Of a stretch of 64,000 nucleotides of DNA, positions 10,979 to 20,540 are shown in pieces. The notes under the pieces are model-generated. The model was not told where the DNA came from and did no database searches. It saw only the letters and a list, made by a program, of their open reading frames with translations. Source of the stretch: Hedera helix (Eukaryota; Streptophyta; Magnoliopsida; Apiales; Araliaceae). Made by a program: the position numbers and the translations under genes. How positions within the stretch are numbered: the first letter of the stretch is position 1; every line of letters starts with the position of its first letter. The stretch lies in NCBI GenBank assembly GCA_947179155.2, contig OX359264.1:4088001-4152000 (forward strand). The letters run 5' to 3'.

Positions 10979-11477
10979 TACGAAACGACCCGTTGGAGAA
11001 AGATCCGACGATGACCGTTGGAGAAAGATCCGACGATGACGAGACGACCTGTTGGAGAAAGATCCGACGATGATGAGACGACTCGTTGGAGAAAGATCCG
11101 ACGATGACGGTTGGAGAAAGATTCGACGATGACGAGACGACTTGTTGGAGAAAGATCCGACGATGACGGTTGGAGAAAGATTCGACGATGACGAGACGAC
11201 CCGTTGGAGAAAGATCCGACGATTACCATTGGAGAAAGATCCGACGGTGACGAGACTACCCGTTGGAGAAAGATCCGACGATGACCGTTGGAGAAAGATC
11301 CAACGGTGACAAGACGACCCGTTAGAGAAAGATCCGACGATGACCGTTGGAGAAAGATCTGACGATGACGAGACGACCCGTTGGAGAAAGATCCGACGAT
11401 GACCGTTGGAGAAAGATCCGACGATGACGAGACGACCCGTTGGAGAAAGATCCGACGATGAACTGAGGACCCGTTGG
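10979..11477. repeat. Minisatellite built on GTTGGAGAAAGATCCGACGA
   Basis: About 18 imperfect units are present, in two interleaved lengths: about 25 bp (GACCGTTGGAGAAAGATCCG + ACGAT) and about 34 bp with an added GACGAGACGACC. It lies inside the LTR element, upstream of the 3' LTR. Long apparent open frames on the minus strand here (repeating SSSDLSPTG and related units) are an effect of the repeat and are not credible genes. Confidence 0.9.
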
Positions 11478-11754
11478 AAACAAGAACCAACGATGCCCCA
11501 GAGATGAAATAAAATGAAATGCAAAAACGAAATCAAGTGAAAAAAAATCAAAAATCAAGTGAGATTAATTGAAAGCGATTGCGATGCGACATAGTGAAAA
11601 AAATCAAGCAAAATAGAAGCGAATTTCAGATTGAAGCATAATCCAATGAAAAGATTGAATTTTCAAGATAAAAGAGGCTTTTAAAATAAAATTTAAAGCT
11701 TGAAAATTTGAAATACGAGCTTGCGAGATGAGAAAACAAGGATGAATTTTCCAA

Positions 11755-11945
11755 AGCGATGCGATGTGCGATGCGATGTGCAAAGCGATGTGCGATGCGA
11801 TATGCGATTTGCGATACATCATATGAGAAGCAATGCCATATGCGATTTCATATGCGATTTGACGTGATTTTAATTTAATATGATATGTGATTTGATATTT
11901 GATATCCGACTTGATATGCGATATGCGATATGCGATAAGCAAGAG
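11755..11945. repeat. GCGATGCGATGTGC / GATATGCGATTT simple repeat
   Basis: A degenerate tandem array of GCGATGTGCGAT and TGATATGCGATATGCGAT words lies between the minisatellite and the polypurine tract of the LTR element. It encodes nothing recognisable. Confidence 0.75.
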
Positions 11946-12135
11946 AGACAATAACCAATGATATTGATGTTGCATCATTAATATGTATATGTTGCATAAT
12001 TGATATATATGTTGCATCATTAATGTATATATGTCGCATCATTAACACATTTTGCCATCATCATGCATTGGGTGCCTACTTCTTTATCATGTTCATTTCA
12101 CTTACCATTGCATAAACATGATAAAGAGGGGCAGC

Positions 12136-14276
12136 TGTAGACACCCAAATTTTGCACTTTTATACTAACCCTGACAGGAGGGCAAAATCATCACTTTACC
12201 CGACATGCGAAAAGGAAGGTGGACCCCAACACGAAGCCACCACAATAACTTACGGTCAAAGCCGCCACAACGAACAACGAGCATCAGGTTACTTGAGACA
12301 AGGCAAACAACTGATCCAGAAAAACCTGATTGGATCACCAAGGACGACGAATGGTCACTACGCTTACGGTAGTCGGGGGTCTCGCTCACCAAAAATAATA
12401 CAACAAAAAATGATATTTTTAGACTGCTGACACGAAAATCGAGAAAAGCAAACAAGCCAGCCGCAGATGCATCTGCGGCTAACGACAAGTGGGCTCTTTC
12501 GTGGCTCGAGGAGACAACATGGCAGCCGAGGGTTCAGTGCGGACGACCACAACAGGCAGCCGCAGATGCATCTGCGGTTGCTACGGCCAGCCGCAGATGC
12601 ACCTGCGGCTGATCTCAGTCACCTATATAACGCAATTTTTGATCTGCCGAGAGAGAGAAGAAGTTTTTTGAAGGAAATATAGAGAGAGAGAAAGGTGAAT
12701 TTAGAGAGAGGGAAGCTCGGGTTTGCCCAAATATAGTGAGAAATTACATTTTCTTGCTCAAATACTTAGGTATTCTCGTGTTATTTGCTCGATAGTGAAA
12801 TATAAAGTGTTTATTGGCGTATTGCAAGGTGAAAAAATGGTGTTTTCCTTTAAGTTTTAGCTTATTTCATTGTCATAATCGTTTGTTGTTGAGTTGTTTG
12901 GATGTAATATTTTGGTATATTATTGAGGATCCGTGGATTAGGGATTATTAGTGAGGGTTCCGTCGGAACAAAATTTTCTCCTAATGTCCCGATGACATCC
13001 ATACGGTGATATATAGTTCATTGTGTTAACGCGTTTTTCATAGTTTTAAATTGCAATTTTAGGTCATCGTGATATAGAAATAAATCTAGTATTGTTAAGC
13101 TTTATCTTGTATGGTTGTGTGTTGATGTTGGGGATTGTGAGCCTATGAAGGAGATCCGTGTGATCAAATTCCGAAAATGGACAATTTTTGACATATGTAG
13201 TCACGGCGATGGGCCATTTTTGTACATATGTAAACATCGGGCCTTAAAGCGATATCGAATCGAGATCGGGTTAAGGCCCCGTAATAGTGAAATATGTGAC
13301 TGTGGGTGTTTGAGGTTATTTAGATGGCTCACATGCCCATGAATAGCCCCGACACAAATTTTGAATGCTTGATTTGATTTACGACATGAAAAAAGCGATT
13401 TCAGAAAATAAGGCAAACGACAAGGATTTTCTAAAAATGATCAAATTAGGGTATTAGGATCACGAAGTTTAAAATTAAGAGTTTTAATGAACGTCGATTC
13501 CTGTTTGACGAAAAGGCTACAAGCGGTTTTGAAATATCATAAAAAATGGTTTCATAAAAATAAACAAACGTTTTCATTAAACTTTGTGCATAGGGTTAAA
13601 GAGCTCCTAGAAGTTGCCTTCGTTTTTTATTTGACTTTACTGTTAAAAGGGCAATGTATAGTCTCGATTCCTATTTGACGAAAGTTTAAAATCCTTGTTT
13701 TCTAAAAACGACACTTAATAAAAAACCTCATCGTTTTCAAAGTAAAAATCAATATTTATTATAAAACAAAGCCTTGTCATTTGGGTCAAAAGACGTTTCA
13801 AAACACTCTCTAAATAAAGCACGTTTTCTACAGAAAGAATCAAAGCGGTTTTTCTCATCACAACGTTCATTTAGGCACACACGCACATACACGCACACAC
13901 ATGTTTTAGGATTTAAAAGGATAGGAAAAAAACATCAAGATTGCGGTAACCGTGTTTTCACGGAAGTCGGGAGGTGCCTAACACCTTCCCCTCGCTTAAG
14001 CAAACCCCTGAACTTTATGAATTTCGGTTTGCGGAGCAATTAACTCGGAGTCACATATGAGCCACTGCGATTACGAAAACAAAATTCGAATGAGTTGGTA
14101 CATCCATTTCAAATATACCAACTGGCGACTTTGGTCAATTGACTCATCATAAAATCGATATTTCAAACCCCGTCGACACTCAAGTCGACCATTTTCAAAA
14201 TCACATCTTAAATCCAAAGGCTAAAATTGAAAAAGGAAAATTATAAAATAGAAAACAACTTTTCCCGGCGTCGACA
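12136..14276 (+). repeat. 3' LTR (2141 bp) of the LTR element
   Basis: It begins TGTAGACACC directly after the polypurine tract and ends CGTCGACA before the GATGT target duplication. U3 contains three related palindromes (12459-12480, 12558-12579, 12589-12610), followed by a TATATAA at 12624-12630. The long remainder has no gene; the short frames at 13115-14043 have no recognisable domain. Confidence 0.8.
12459..12610. promoter_or_regulatory. Three 22-bp palindromes upstream of an LTR TATA box
   Basis: A 22-bp sequence with half-site AGCCGCAGATG occurs as a perfect inverted repeat at 12459-12480 and with one change from symmetry at 12558-12579 and at 12589-12610. TATATAA follows 14 bp after the last copy (12624-12630). 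The arrangement looks like a promoter-proximal binding array for a dimeric factor; this role is inferred. Confidence 0.6.
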
Positions 14277-14301
14277 GATGTAATATAATAACAAAATTAT
14301 T

Positions 14302-14339
<38 letters not shown>

Positions 14340-14863
14340 TTTGAATAAATTTTATTTTATCCCCTCATATGAAATAAAAATTAAGAAATAGAATAAATTT
14401 TCATTCATTTCAATAGTTTATCTTTTAAACTGATCATTCAATATTTTTTTTTATTTTATTCATTTTTTTATTCTATTATGTGATTCCAAATATTATATTA
14501 AAAATTAGGGGTGTATGAAGTCTACTGACTAAACCTTAGTCGCCATAAACCAAATTTTATACCACATGATCTAATGATGTATTTTAAATGAATTTGATTC
14601 AAAAAATATTAAATGAAATTTGATGGTTGCTCTAGGTCATTAACTCTACTTTTGAAAGCTCAATCAGTTAGGTGTCCAATTTGAGCTGATTGTGCGGGTT
14701 TAGGGTTATTTTAATGGGTAAATTACACATTATAATACTTTTTAGAAAGTAATTACAGAAAAGATACATCTTAAAAGTATTTACAAAAAGAGTACTTTTT
14801 TAAAATATATTTATAAAATTAGTGCATTCTTATTCCTTTAATTTAGTTGGACAATTTTAAAAT

Positions 14864-15531
14864 TCAAAATTTAAAAATCATTATATAAAAATCATTCTTA
14901 TCGAGATTTGGGAAACTTTCTTGAAGGGACTCGTCATTGTCTGGCAAGACCCCCTTCCAAGAAATGGATCTGTCACCTAAGCCAACATGCTTCACGGGAA
15001 ATGGATTAATGGGGAAAAAGAACCTTTCAATATCTCCTACACTCTGGCCAACAACCGTCTCATCACAACTTTCATCATATCTCTTCTCCTTGATTGGGGA
15101 ACTCAAAGTCGCATCTTGAATCCACGAACCATCTCTAGAAGAACTTGAACGATTAGTACATCCATATAAATAACTGAAGTCCATCTTCGGTTTATCGCTT
15201 GCACTACCTCGATCAACCAATATACTATTTACGTCATTTGAAAGTACTATCTGACTAGAGTCAGCCATAGCAACTTCGGATTTTGACTCTGTATTATCGA
15301 AGTACGATCGTTTCCTGTGATTCAAAGGCCAGCTGTTAAGCTCCTTAAAAGTTGGAACTCTCATCGTCTCTCTCTCCAGGACAACTTCTGCTTCCAATAA
15401 TCCTACCATTTTTAAATTCCTCTTCAATTTCAATTGACCTTTGCTAGTACCCATCCTATCTTGTATATTCTCCTCACCAACACCCTGCAAAGTGGCAAAC
15501 TCTCGTACACCAAATGAATCTTTACCAAATC
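14864..15531 (-). pseudogene. Captured gene fragment, possibly from a PHD-finger protein
   Basis: An open frame of 208 codons from ATG (14864-15490) extends upstream without a stop to about 15531 (TPSGFGKDSFGVREF...). It includes LKELN-like KELNSWPLNHRKRSYFDN, then ERFFFPINPFPVKHVGLGD and SWKGVLPDNDESLQESFPNLD, after which it runs into terminal-repeat sequence. The last block resembles the C-terminal tail of plant PHD-finger proteins of the AIPP2/PHF1 kind, recalled rather than searched. The real gene would continue past FPNLD. It is a truncated internal piece carried by the MULE; no start context or splice sites are evident. It could in principle be expressed from the TIR. Confidence 0.5.
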
Positions 15532-15544
15532 CTGAAGGTGTAGT

Positions 15545-15846
15545 AATTACTTTTTGGTTACCGTTGTATTAAATGTTGGTTACATCTGTATTAAGGTTTG
15601 GTTACCTTTTGTATTAAGAGTTGATTACCTTTATATTAAAGTTTGGTTACCTTGGTATTAAAGATTGGTTACCATTGTATTTAAGGTTTGGTTACCTTTT
15701 TATTAAAGGTTGGTTTCCTTTGTTTTAAGGTTGGATACCTTTTGTATTAGGAGTTTGGTTACCTGTGTATTTAAGGTTTGGTTACCTCTGTATTAAGGTT
15801 GGTTACCTTTGTAGTAAGGTTTAGTTACTTTTGTATTATGAGTTGG
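15545..15846. repeat. TTTGGTTACCTTTGTATTAAGG minisatellite, array 1
   Basis: About 14 imperfect units of 20-23 bp, each with the core GGTTACCT..GTATTAA. The array lies within the MULE and repeats at 16070-16256. Confidence 0.9.
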
Positions 15847-15847
15847 T

Positions 15848-16066
15848 TACCCTCCTTCTCAAATCCTTTTCCATCATGACGACACAACCACCGCCATCCA
15901 TCTTTTCCCAGCCCTCCCTAAAGCCACCAGTGAGCTTCTCATCGGCTTCATCGAGGATAATCACCTCTTCTTTCTGTCTCAATCACTGTCCGACTTCCAC
16001 CGCCCCATCTACGTCTCTTCCCGTCCATGCCCACCACTGGAACGCCAACTGTCGTTCACGGTCACT
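15848..16066 (+). pseudogene. Captured unidentified gene fragment, copy 1
   Basis: The frame starting PPSQILFHHDDTT is open across the fragment and encodes AIHLFPALPKATSELLIGF, IEDNHLFFLSQSLSDF and RPCPPLERQLSFTVT. GC-rich coding-like composition contrasts with the surrounding minisatellite. I do not recognise the family. The ATG-initiated frame through the same bases (MTTQPPPSIFSQ...) is less protein-like. Copy 2 at 16260-16493 preserves the same frame with a handful of substitutions, which argues that this frame was the coding one in the source gene. Confidence 0.45.
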
Positions 16067-16069
16067 AAA

Positions 16070-16256
16070 GGTTGGTTTCCTTTGTTTTAAGGTTGGATAC
16101 CTTTTGTATTAGGGGTTTGGTTACCTGTGTATTAAGAGTTGGTTACCTGTGTATTTAAGGTTTGGTTACCTCTGTATTAAGGTTTGGTTACCTTTATATT
16201 AAAGTTGGTTACCTTTGTAATAAGGTTTAGTTACTTTTGTATTATAAGTTGGTTAC
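16070..16256. repeat. TTTGGTTACC minisatellite, array 2
   Basis: Eight or so units continuing the same 20-23 bp family as array 1. The order of unit variants (GGTTGGTTTCC, GGTTGGATACC, then GGTTTGGTTACC units) matches the end of array 1, so array and fragment were duplicated together as a block of about 410 bp. Confidence 0.85.
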
Positions 16257-16259
16257 CAC

Positions 16260-16493
16260 CCTCCTTCTCAAATCCTTTTCCATCACGACGACACAGCCGC
16301 CGCCATCCATCGTTTCCCAGCCCTCCCTAAAGCCACCAGTGAGCTTCTCATCGGTTTCATCGAGGATAATTACCGCTTCTTTCTGTCTCAATCACTGTCC
16401 GACTTCCGCCGCCCCATCTACGTCTCTTCCCGTCCATGCCCACCACTGGAACGCCAACTGTCGTTCACGGTCACTACGAGAGGTTGTTGGTGA
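16260..16493 (+). pseudogene. Captured unidentified gene fragment, copy 2
   Basis: This duplicate of 15848-16066 stays open in the same frame (PPSQILFHHDDTAAAIHRF, ALPKATSELLIGFIEDN, then RQLSFTVTTRGCW and stop TGA at 16491-16493). Differences from copy 1 include LFFLS/RFFLS context changes and FHRP to FRRP. It continues beyond the copy-1 breakpoint by nine residues. The family is unrecognised. Confidence 0.45.
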
Positions 16494-16668
16494 AGATTCG
16501 GTCAGCCATTAATGGCGATGAGGAGAGAAAAGAGAAGGAGGAACGAGGAGAGAGAGAGAGAGAAGGCAGGGGGTGAGTGGGAAGATCCGATCGGCCATTA
16601 ATGGCCATGAGGAGAGAGAATGGAAGGAGGAAGGAGAAGAGAGAGAGAGGAGGCAGGGGGATTGGATA
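16487..16668. repeat. Two-copy tandem repeat (~90 bp) with GA-rich tracts
   Basis: A segment beginning GAAGATTCGGTCAGCCATTA and ending in GAGAGAGAGA...GGCAGGGGG is repeated once, starting GAAGATCCGATCGGCCATTA. On the minus strand this reads as a CT-rich leader, so it may be captured 5' untranslated sequence. Confidence 0.7.
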
Positions 16669-16782
16669 ATTATTTAATGAGTTTATTCTTGTTGCACTCT
16701 TTTTGTAATTATTTTGTATGTATTTTATTTTTGTAATTACTTTCTAATTGTTGTATATTAATGTTAAGGACCCTATTCTAAT

Positions 16783-17790
16783 CTTAACTCACAAAATTTG
16801 TTAGATATGAGTTGGGCAAGTCTGAAAGTTGGATCTGTCTTTGGTTATTCTTGTTGATTGTTGTATATTAATGTTAAGGACCCTATTCTAATCTTTTTTT
16901 TATAATAATAATAATAATAAATAAATAAAAACAATAAAAATATAGGTGATGTTAAAAGTATATTGATAAACTGTAACTAATGTTATAAGATAATACACCT
17001 AATTTATCTATATATGTCTATATGTATATTGATAAACTGTAATTAATGTTAAAAGATAATACATTTAATCTGTCTATATGAATAAAATATATACATAATT
17101 TGGACTGACTCGAATTTCGTGAGTTTATAAAAATATAAATCGAACCCCACTCAAATTAGATTTGGGCGAGCTATGGGTTGGGCGGGTTTTTAAAAATGTA
17201 AGAAAAATCTTCTACTCTGTTATAAATAAATACACCAATCAATTATTATTCATATATTTGTATTAATTTATAAATTATATTTTTGTATGCTCATTACAAT
17301 ATTCAAATATTTTTGTCCATATATGATTTTTTTTGTGTCATATTAAAAGATAAAGCACTCAGCCTAGTTCGGAAAGAAAAATGATTTGGATGCCCGAGTC
17401 CGGATTTGGGCCGAAAGTATTAAGGTTGAGAAATGGGCGGAAAGTGTATGCCTAAAGTTTTATGATTTGTGTTCCTTGGGTTTATTTTATTTAATATCTC
17501 CGTATTTTTATAAACATAGTCGTATTTATAAAATTTATAAATATAAAAGATTTAATTTTGCTTCGTTCTTACCTTTAATTTTATTTAGTATTAATAATGA
17601 CAAGAATAATAAAATTTTAGTGATAAATTTAATAACATTATTTTATTTTATACTACTACCAAAAAAAAAAAAAAACGAGTCTCTTTTTTGAAAAAAAATA
17701 TATTTAACAAATGACAATTTTCTGAGAGTGGAAGTAGTATTAGATTTCTTTTACATTTGGGTTTGTTATTTTTGGGCTGGTTGATTGAGC

Positions 17791-17844
<54 letters not shown>

Positions 17845-18480
17845 AAGTAATCTATAGCATGTATTTGTTATGAATTTTTATATGACATACATTGTCTATA
17901 TCCTTCAAAAAAGAGTAAACAGTCATGATTATAAACTGAAAATTGACGTAATAGCGGACATTTAAAAAATTCACTAGTAATAATAGCGGATATCGATCTG
18001 ATAGTCAAATCCTAAAAGTGCGTCCACTACTATTATTAGTGGACAAATTAATTTTTTTTTAAATGTCCGTAGTGGACTTCTATTTTCAATTTTTTAATGT
18101 TAATCGTTTATTCTTATTTTGAATTATATAGTTGGTATATGCTCTATAAAAATTTATAGCAACTACTTCTTACGGATCCACCCCATATATTATTTGTTAG
18201 TTTTGAAGAGTACTTAAGAGGGGATAGATGCGTTGAGAGGGAAGTCGTCTAATTATAGTTATTTTTATTACTGTTTTAACATTAAAGTAACGAAGGGTGA
18301 ATTAATAAGTTGGTTGAAATCTCAACTTTCTTTTATCTTCAGTTTTTATCCTCTTTTTTTATAATGTTATTGTTGATGAAATAAAATTCTAATAATTTAT
18401 ACAAAATGTAAAAATAATTATGTGCAGAGCGCTATAATTTGGATTATTTATCGCCAAAATTTTTCAAAAGTGATTTGGAT
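16783..18480. other. AT-rich intergenic stretch
   Basis: A 37-bp piece spanning the right MULE terminus and its flank (from about 16749) recurs at about 16856, 107 bp downstream. An (AT)n run lies at 17793-17840. The open frames at 17386-17691 and 18483-18737 are low-complexity and show no domain. No gene is supported. Confidence 0.6.
17841..18172. mobile_element. Probable small inverted-repeat MITE
   Basis: The left part (GGAAGTAATCTATAG ... TGAATTTTTATATGACATAC ... GCGGACATTTAAAAAATT) is roughly reverse-complementary to the right part (AAATGTCCGTAGTGGACTTC ... TAAAAATTTATAGCAACTAC). The pairing is imperfect and no clear TSD was found. Confidence 0.45.
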
Positions 18481-18919
18481 AGATGAAGAAAGATTTCTCG
18501 TGCAATTCAATTTATTATTATTATTATTATTTTTTCTATATAAAAATTTATGCATATGGGCCCAATAATTTTAGTATTCTCATGCATGCACAGAAAAAGA
18601 AAAGAAGAAATGACCCCACTTTGTTCACGCTTTATTTAGCTTTTGTAGGAAAAAAAAATAATAAAGAGTCACGAAATTATTTTCCCTCTTACCTTTATAA
18701 GTTTAATTATATTATTATTTTATCGTTTATAATTTAAATTTTTTATATCTTTCAAGTTAATCTTATTAAATTATTATTTAATCTTTATATTATTACACCA
18801 TCAACGCGTGTGTCATTGATACTAGTACAAATAACGTTGTTGATTAAGATTCTTCTCGTAATCATTTTTCAAATCTATTTTCTTTCCAGTTATAATTAAA
18901 GAAGTCCTCCTTCAAAGTT

Positions 18920-20000
18920 TTAAAAATTCCACGGAAATGATGATTCTGGCGACTAACAAATTCATTGTGTTTAATGAATCAGACAGACAGCACTTAATTC
19001 TTGATATACCAATCTGTTGCTGTTTGTCAAATTCTGAGAATATATACATGATGTAAGTCTTGATCAGCTCAAGAACTCGTCTCTATTAAATTTAATTATT
19101 TTTTGGATGATGTATATCTTTTATCATTCACATGATGTGATGTCGTCTATAAAAAGAAAATTAATATTTTCAGAAGTTAATTTGATATTTTCGCAAGATC
19201 AAACGGGATACACTTGCTGAAATATCAAATTAACTTGCGAAAATATCAATTCTCATAGGGAATTGATATTTTTACAAGCTAATTTTATATTTTCGCAATA
19301 TCAAATGAGACTCGCTTGTGAAAATATCAAATTAACTTGTGAAAATATCAATTTTTAAAAAATTAATTAAGAAATAGAAGGAAAATAAACAAAACATTAG
19401 TTTTTTTGATTAATTGTGCTCCTTTACATGATTTGGAAATTTCCATGAAGGCAACATAAAATGCAAAATTCATTAACTTACTTTATTTAATTCATATCGT
19501 CCGACTTATTTCAAAGATTTGGAAAATTCATCCTCTAGTTTAGTTTACTTATCATGATTTCGTACTTTATTTAGTGTTTATAATTGTCAAACTTCTCATT
19601 AAGTTACACTATGTGCTTGTTTTAATTAATTGCAAGGTTTTATTGTGATGTGGACGATACATTATAAAATTTTAAAAATACTTAAAAAAAAGTGTGGGAT
19701 TTTGAATTTATTAAATTGAAATGGTGAAAATGCGACAAATTAAGGCCATTTTAATGTAACTCAAACGCTGAACAAAGAAAATAAGATATGCTGCTCAACT
19801 ACACTTCTATTGATCAACTGGTTTCTTGCTCGATCATTAATTTTATATAAATGGGATTACAGTTAGGTAAGTTGAGACTTTTTTGCTTCCTTACGTATTG
19901 GATCATGATGTCTTGAGCACAGCAACTAATTAAAGGATTGGAGGACTTATATATGTATGTATGTATGTATGAAGTTACTTTGATGTCTTTCAACCATGGC
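18920..20000. repeat. Paralogous noncoding block A (partner at 36505-38330)
   Basis: Two separated stretches match in order with 36.5-38.3 kb. AAATGATGATTCTGGCGAC...GTTTAATGAATCAGACAG (18935-18985) pairs with the text at 36537-36590. ATATAAATGGGATTACAGTTAGGTAAGTTGAGACTTTTT (19848-19885) pairs with 38194-38232. No open frame is conserved, so this is a duplicated intergenic or promoter-like block. Confidence 0.55.
19160..19355. repeat. Tandem imperfect palindromes of GATATTTTCGCAAG words
   Basis: Two adjacent fold-back units of about 95 bp are present, each pairing TTAATTTGATATTTTCGCAAG-like arms with their complement CTTGTGAAAATATCAAATTAA. A third, weaker relative lies at 46063-46140. Confidence 0.6.
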
Positions 20001-20160
20001 CAACACCAAGCACTAATTATAGGAAATCTAGAAGGTGAAATAAGGAAAATAGGGTCAATCTAGCTATCCGGCCTGATGTTGGAAAATTCTTCTAATTTAT
20101 CAGAGGACAATGGGAGCATAACTAGTTATTTGATTATTTGACAGAATATCTATATATATG

Positions 20161-20323
20161 CCGGTAATTATTTGTGTCTGAAGACGACATAATAAAAAAT
20201 TAAATTAAAATTTAAAAAATATAAATATTATTATTATTAAAAAAATTATAAAATATACAAATTATAAATTATAAATATTATTATTATTACTATTATTGTA
20301 ATTACTATTATTATTTTTATTAC

Positions 20324-20384
<61 letters not shown>

Positions 20385-20499
20385 GTGTAGGGGTGAATTT
20401 GATTTGGGTGGGAATTTTTTGTGAGATAAAATGTGAGCCATTAGATTATGTTGGAAGAATTTGAACCGTCTTTGTACTTTTAAATTCAAAATGGGTTAT

Positions 20500-20508
<9 letters not shown>
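20161..20508 (-). mobile_element. Degenerate Helitron-like element carrying (ATT)n
   Basis: The right side (GTGAGCCATTAGATTA ... ATTCAAAATGGGTTATGTTTATATA) matches the 5'-terminal region of the clearer minus-strand Helitron at 46925-48255. The left side (GGTAATTATTTGTGTCTG) is a decayed version of its 3' hairpin and CTAG-type end. The middle is a TTA/ATT microsatellite (about 20280-20385). The asparagine-repeat frame here is not a gene. Confidence 0.55.

Positions 20509-20539
<31 letters not shown>

Positions 20540-20540
<1 letters not shown>

Larger units (their letters stand above)
9849..14276 (+). mobile_element. Non-autonomous LTR retrotransposon, 4.4 kb, TSD GATGT
   Basis: The element starts TGTAGACACCC (9849) and ends GGCGTCGACA (14276), with perfect GATGT duplications at 9844-9848 and 14277-14281. 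The 3' LTR is 12136-14276 (2141 bp). Only the first 255 bp of the 5' LTR remain (9849-10103), matching the 3' LTR without gaps and with about five transition differences. A purine-rich tract AAAGAGGGGCAGC abuts the 3' LTR. The interior (10104-12135) has no recognisable gag or pol, only tandem repeats and weak open frames. The long LTR and repeats before the 3' LTR recall Tat/Ogre-type Ty3/gypsy elements, but without pol the lineage is a guess. Confidence 0.85.
14716..16773. mobile_element. Pack-MULE-like element with long TIRs and 9-bp TSD
   Basis: The left end (14716, GGGTAAATTAC...) and the reverse complement of the right end (16773, GGGTCCTTAAC...) pair over about 90-110 bp, including TTAGAAAGTAATTACA and TTACAAAAAGAGT. 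Flanking 9-mers are TATTTTAAT (14707-14715) and TATTCTAAT (16774-16782), 8 of 9 identical, the TSD length of Mutator-like elements. The 2.06-kb interior has no transposase but holds apparently captured gene pieces: a minus-strand 208-codon frame and a duplicated plus-strand fragment, with minisatellites between. This is the definition of a Pack-MULE. Confidence 0.8.

Noticed and set aside
10979..11477. Regularly spaced repeat considered as a CRISPR array
   Set aside because: Spacers are not unique, units are contiguous and degenerate, and the context is a plant LTR retrotransposon.
10943..11558. Long minus-strand frames of 202, 170 and 78 codons
   Set aside because: They are generated by the GTTGGAGAAAGATCCGACGA minisatellite; the repeat is readable in all three frames and has no protein-like composition.
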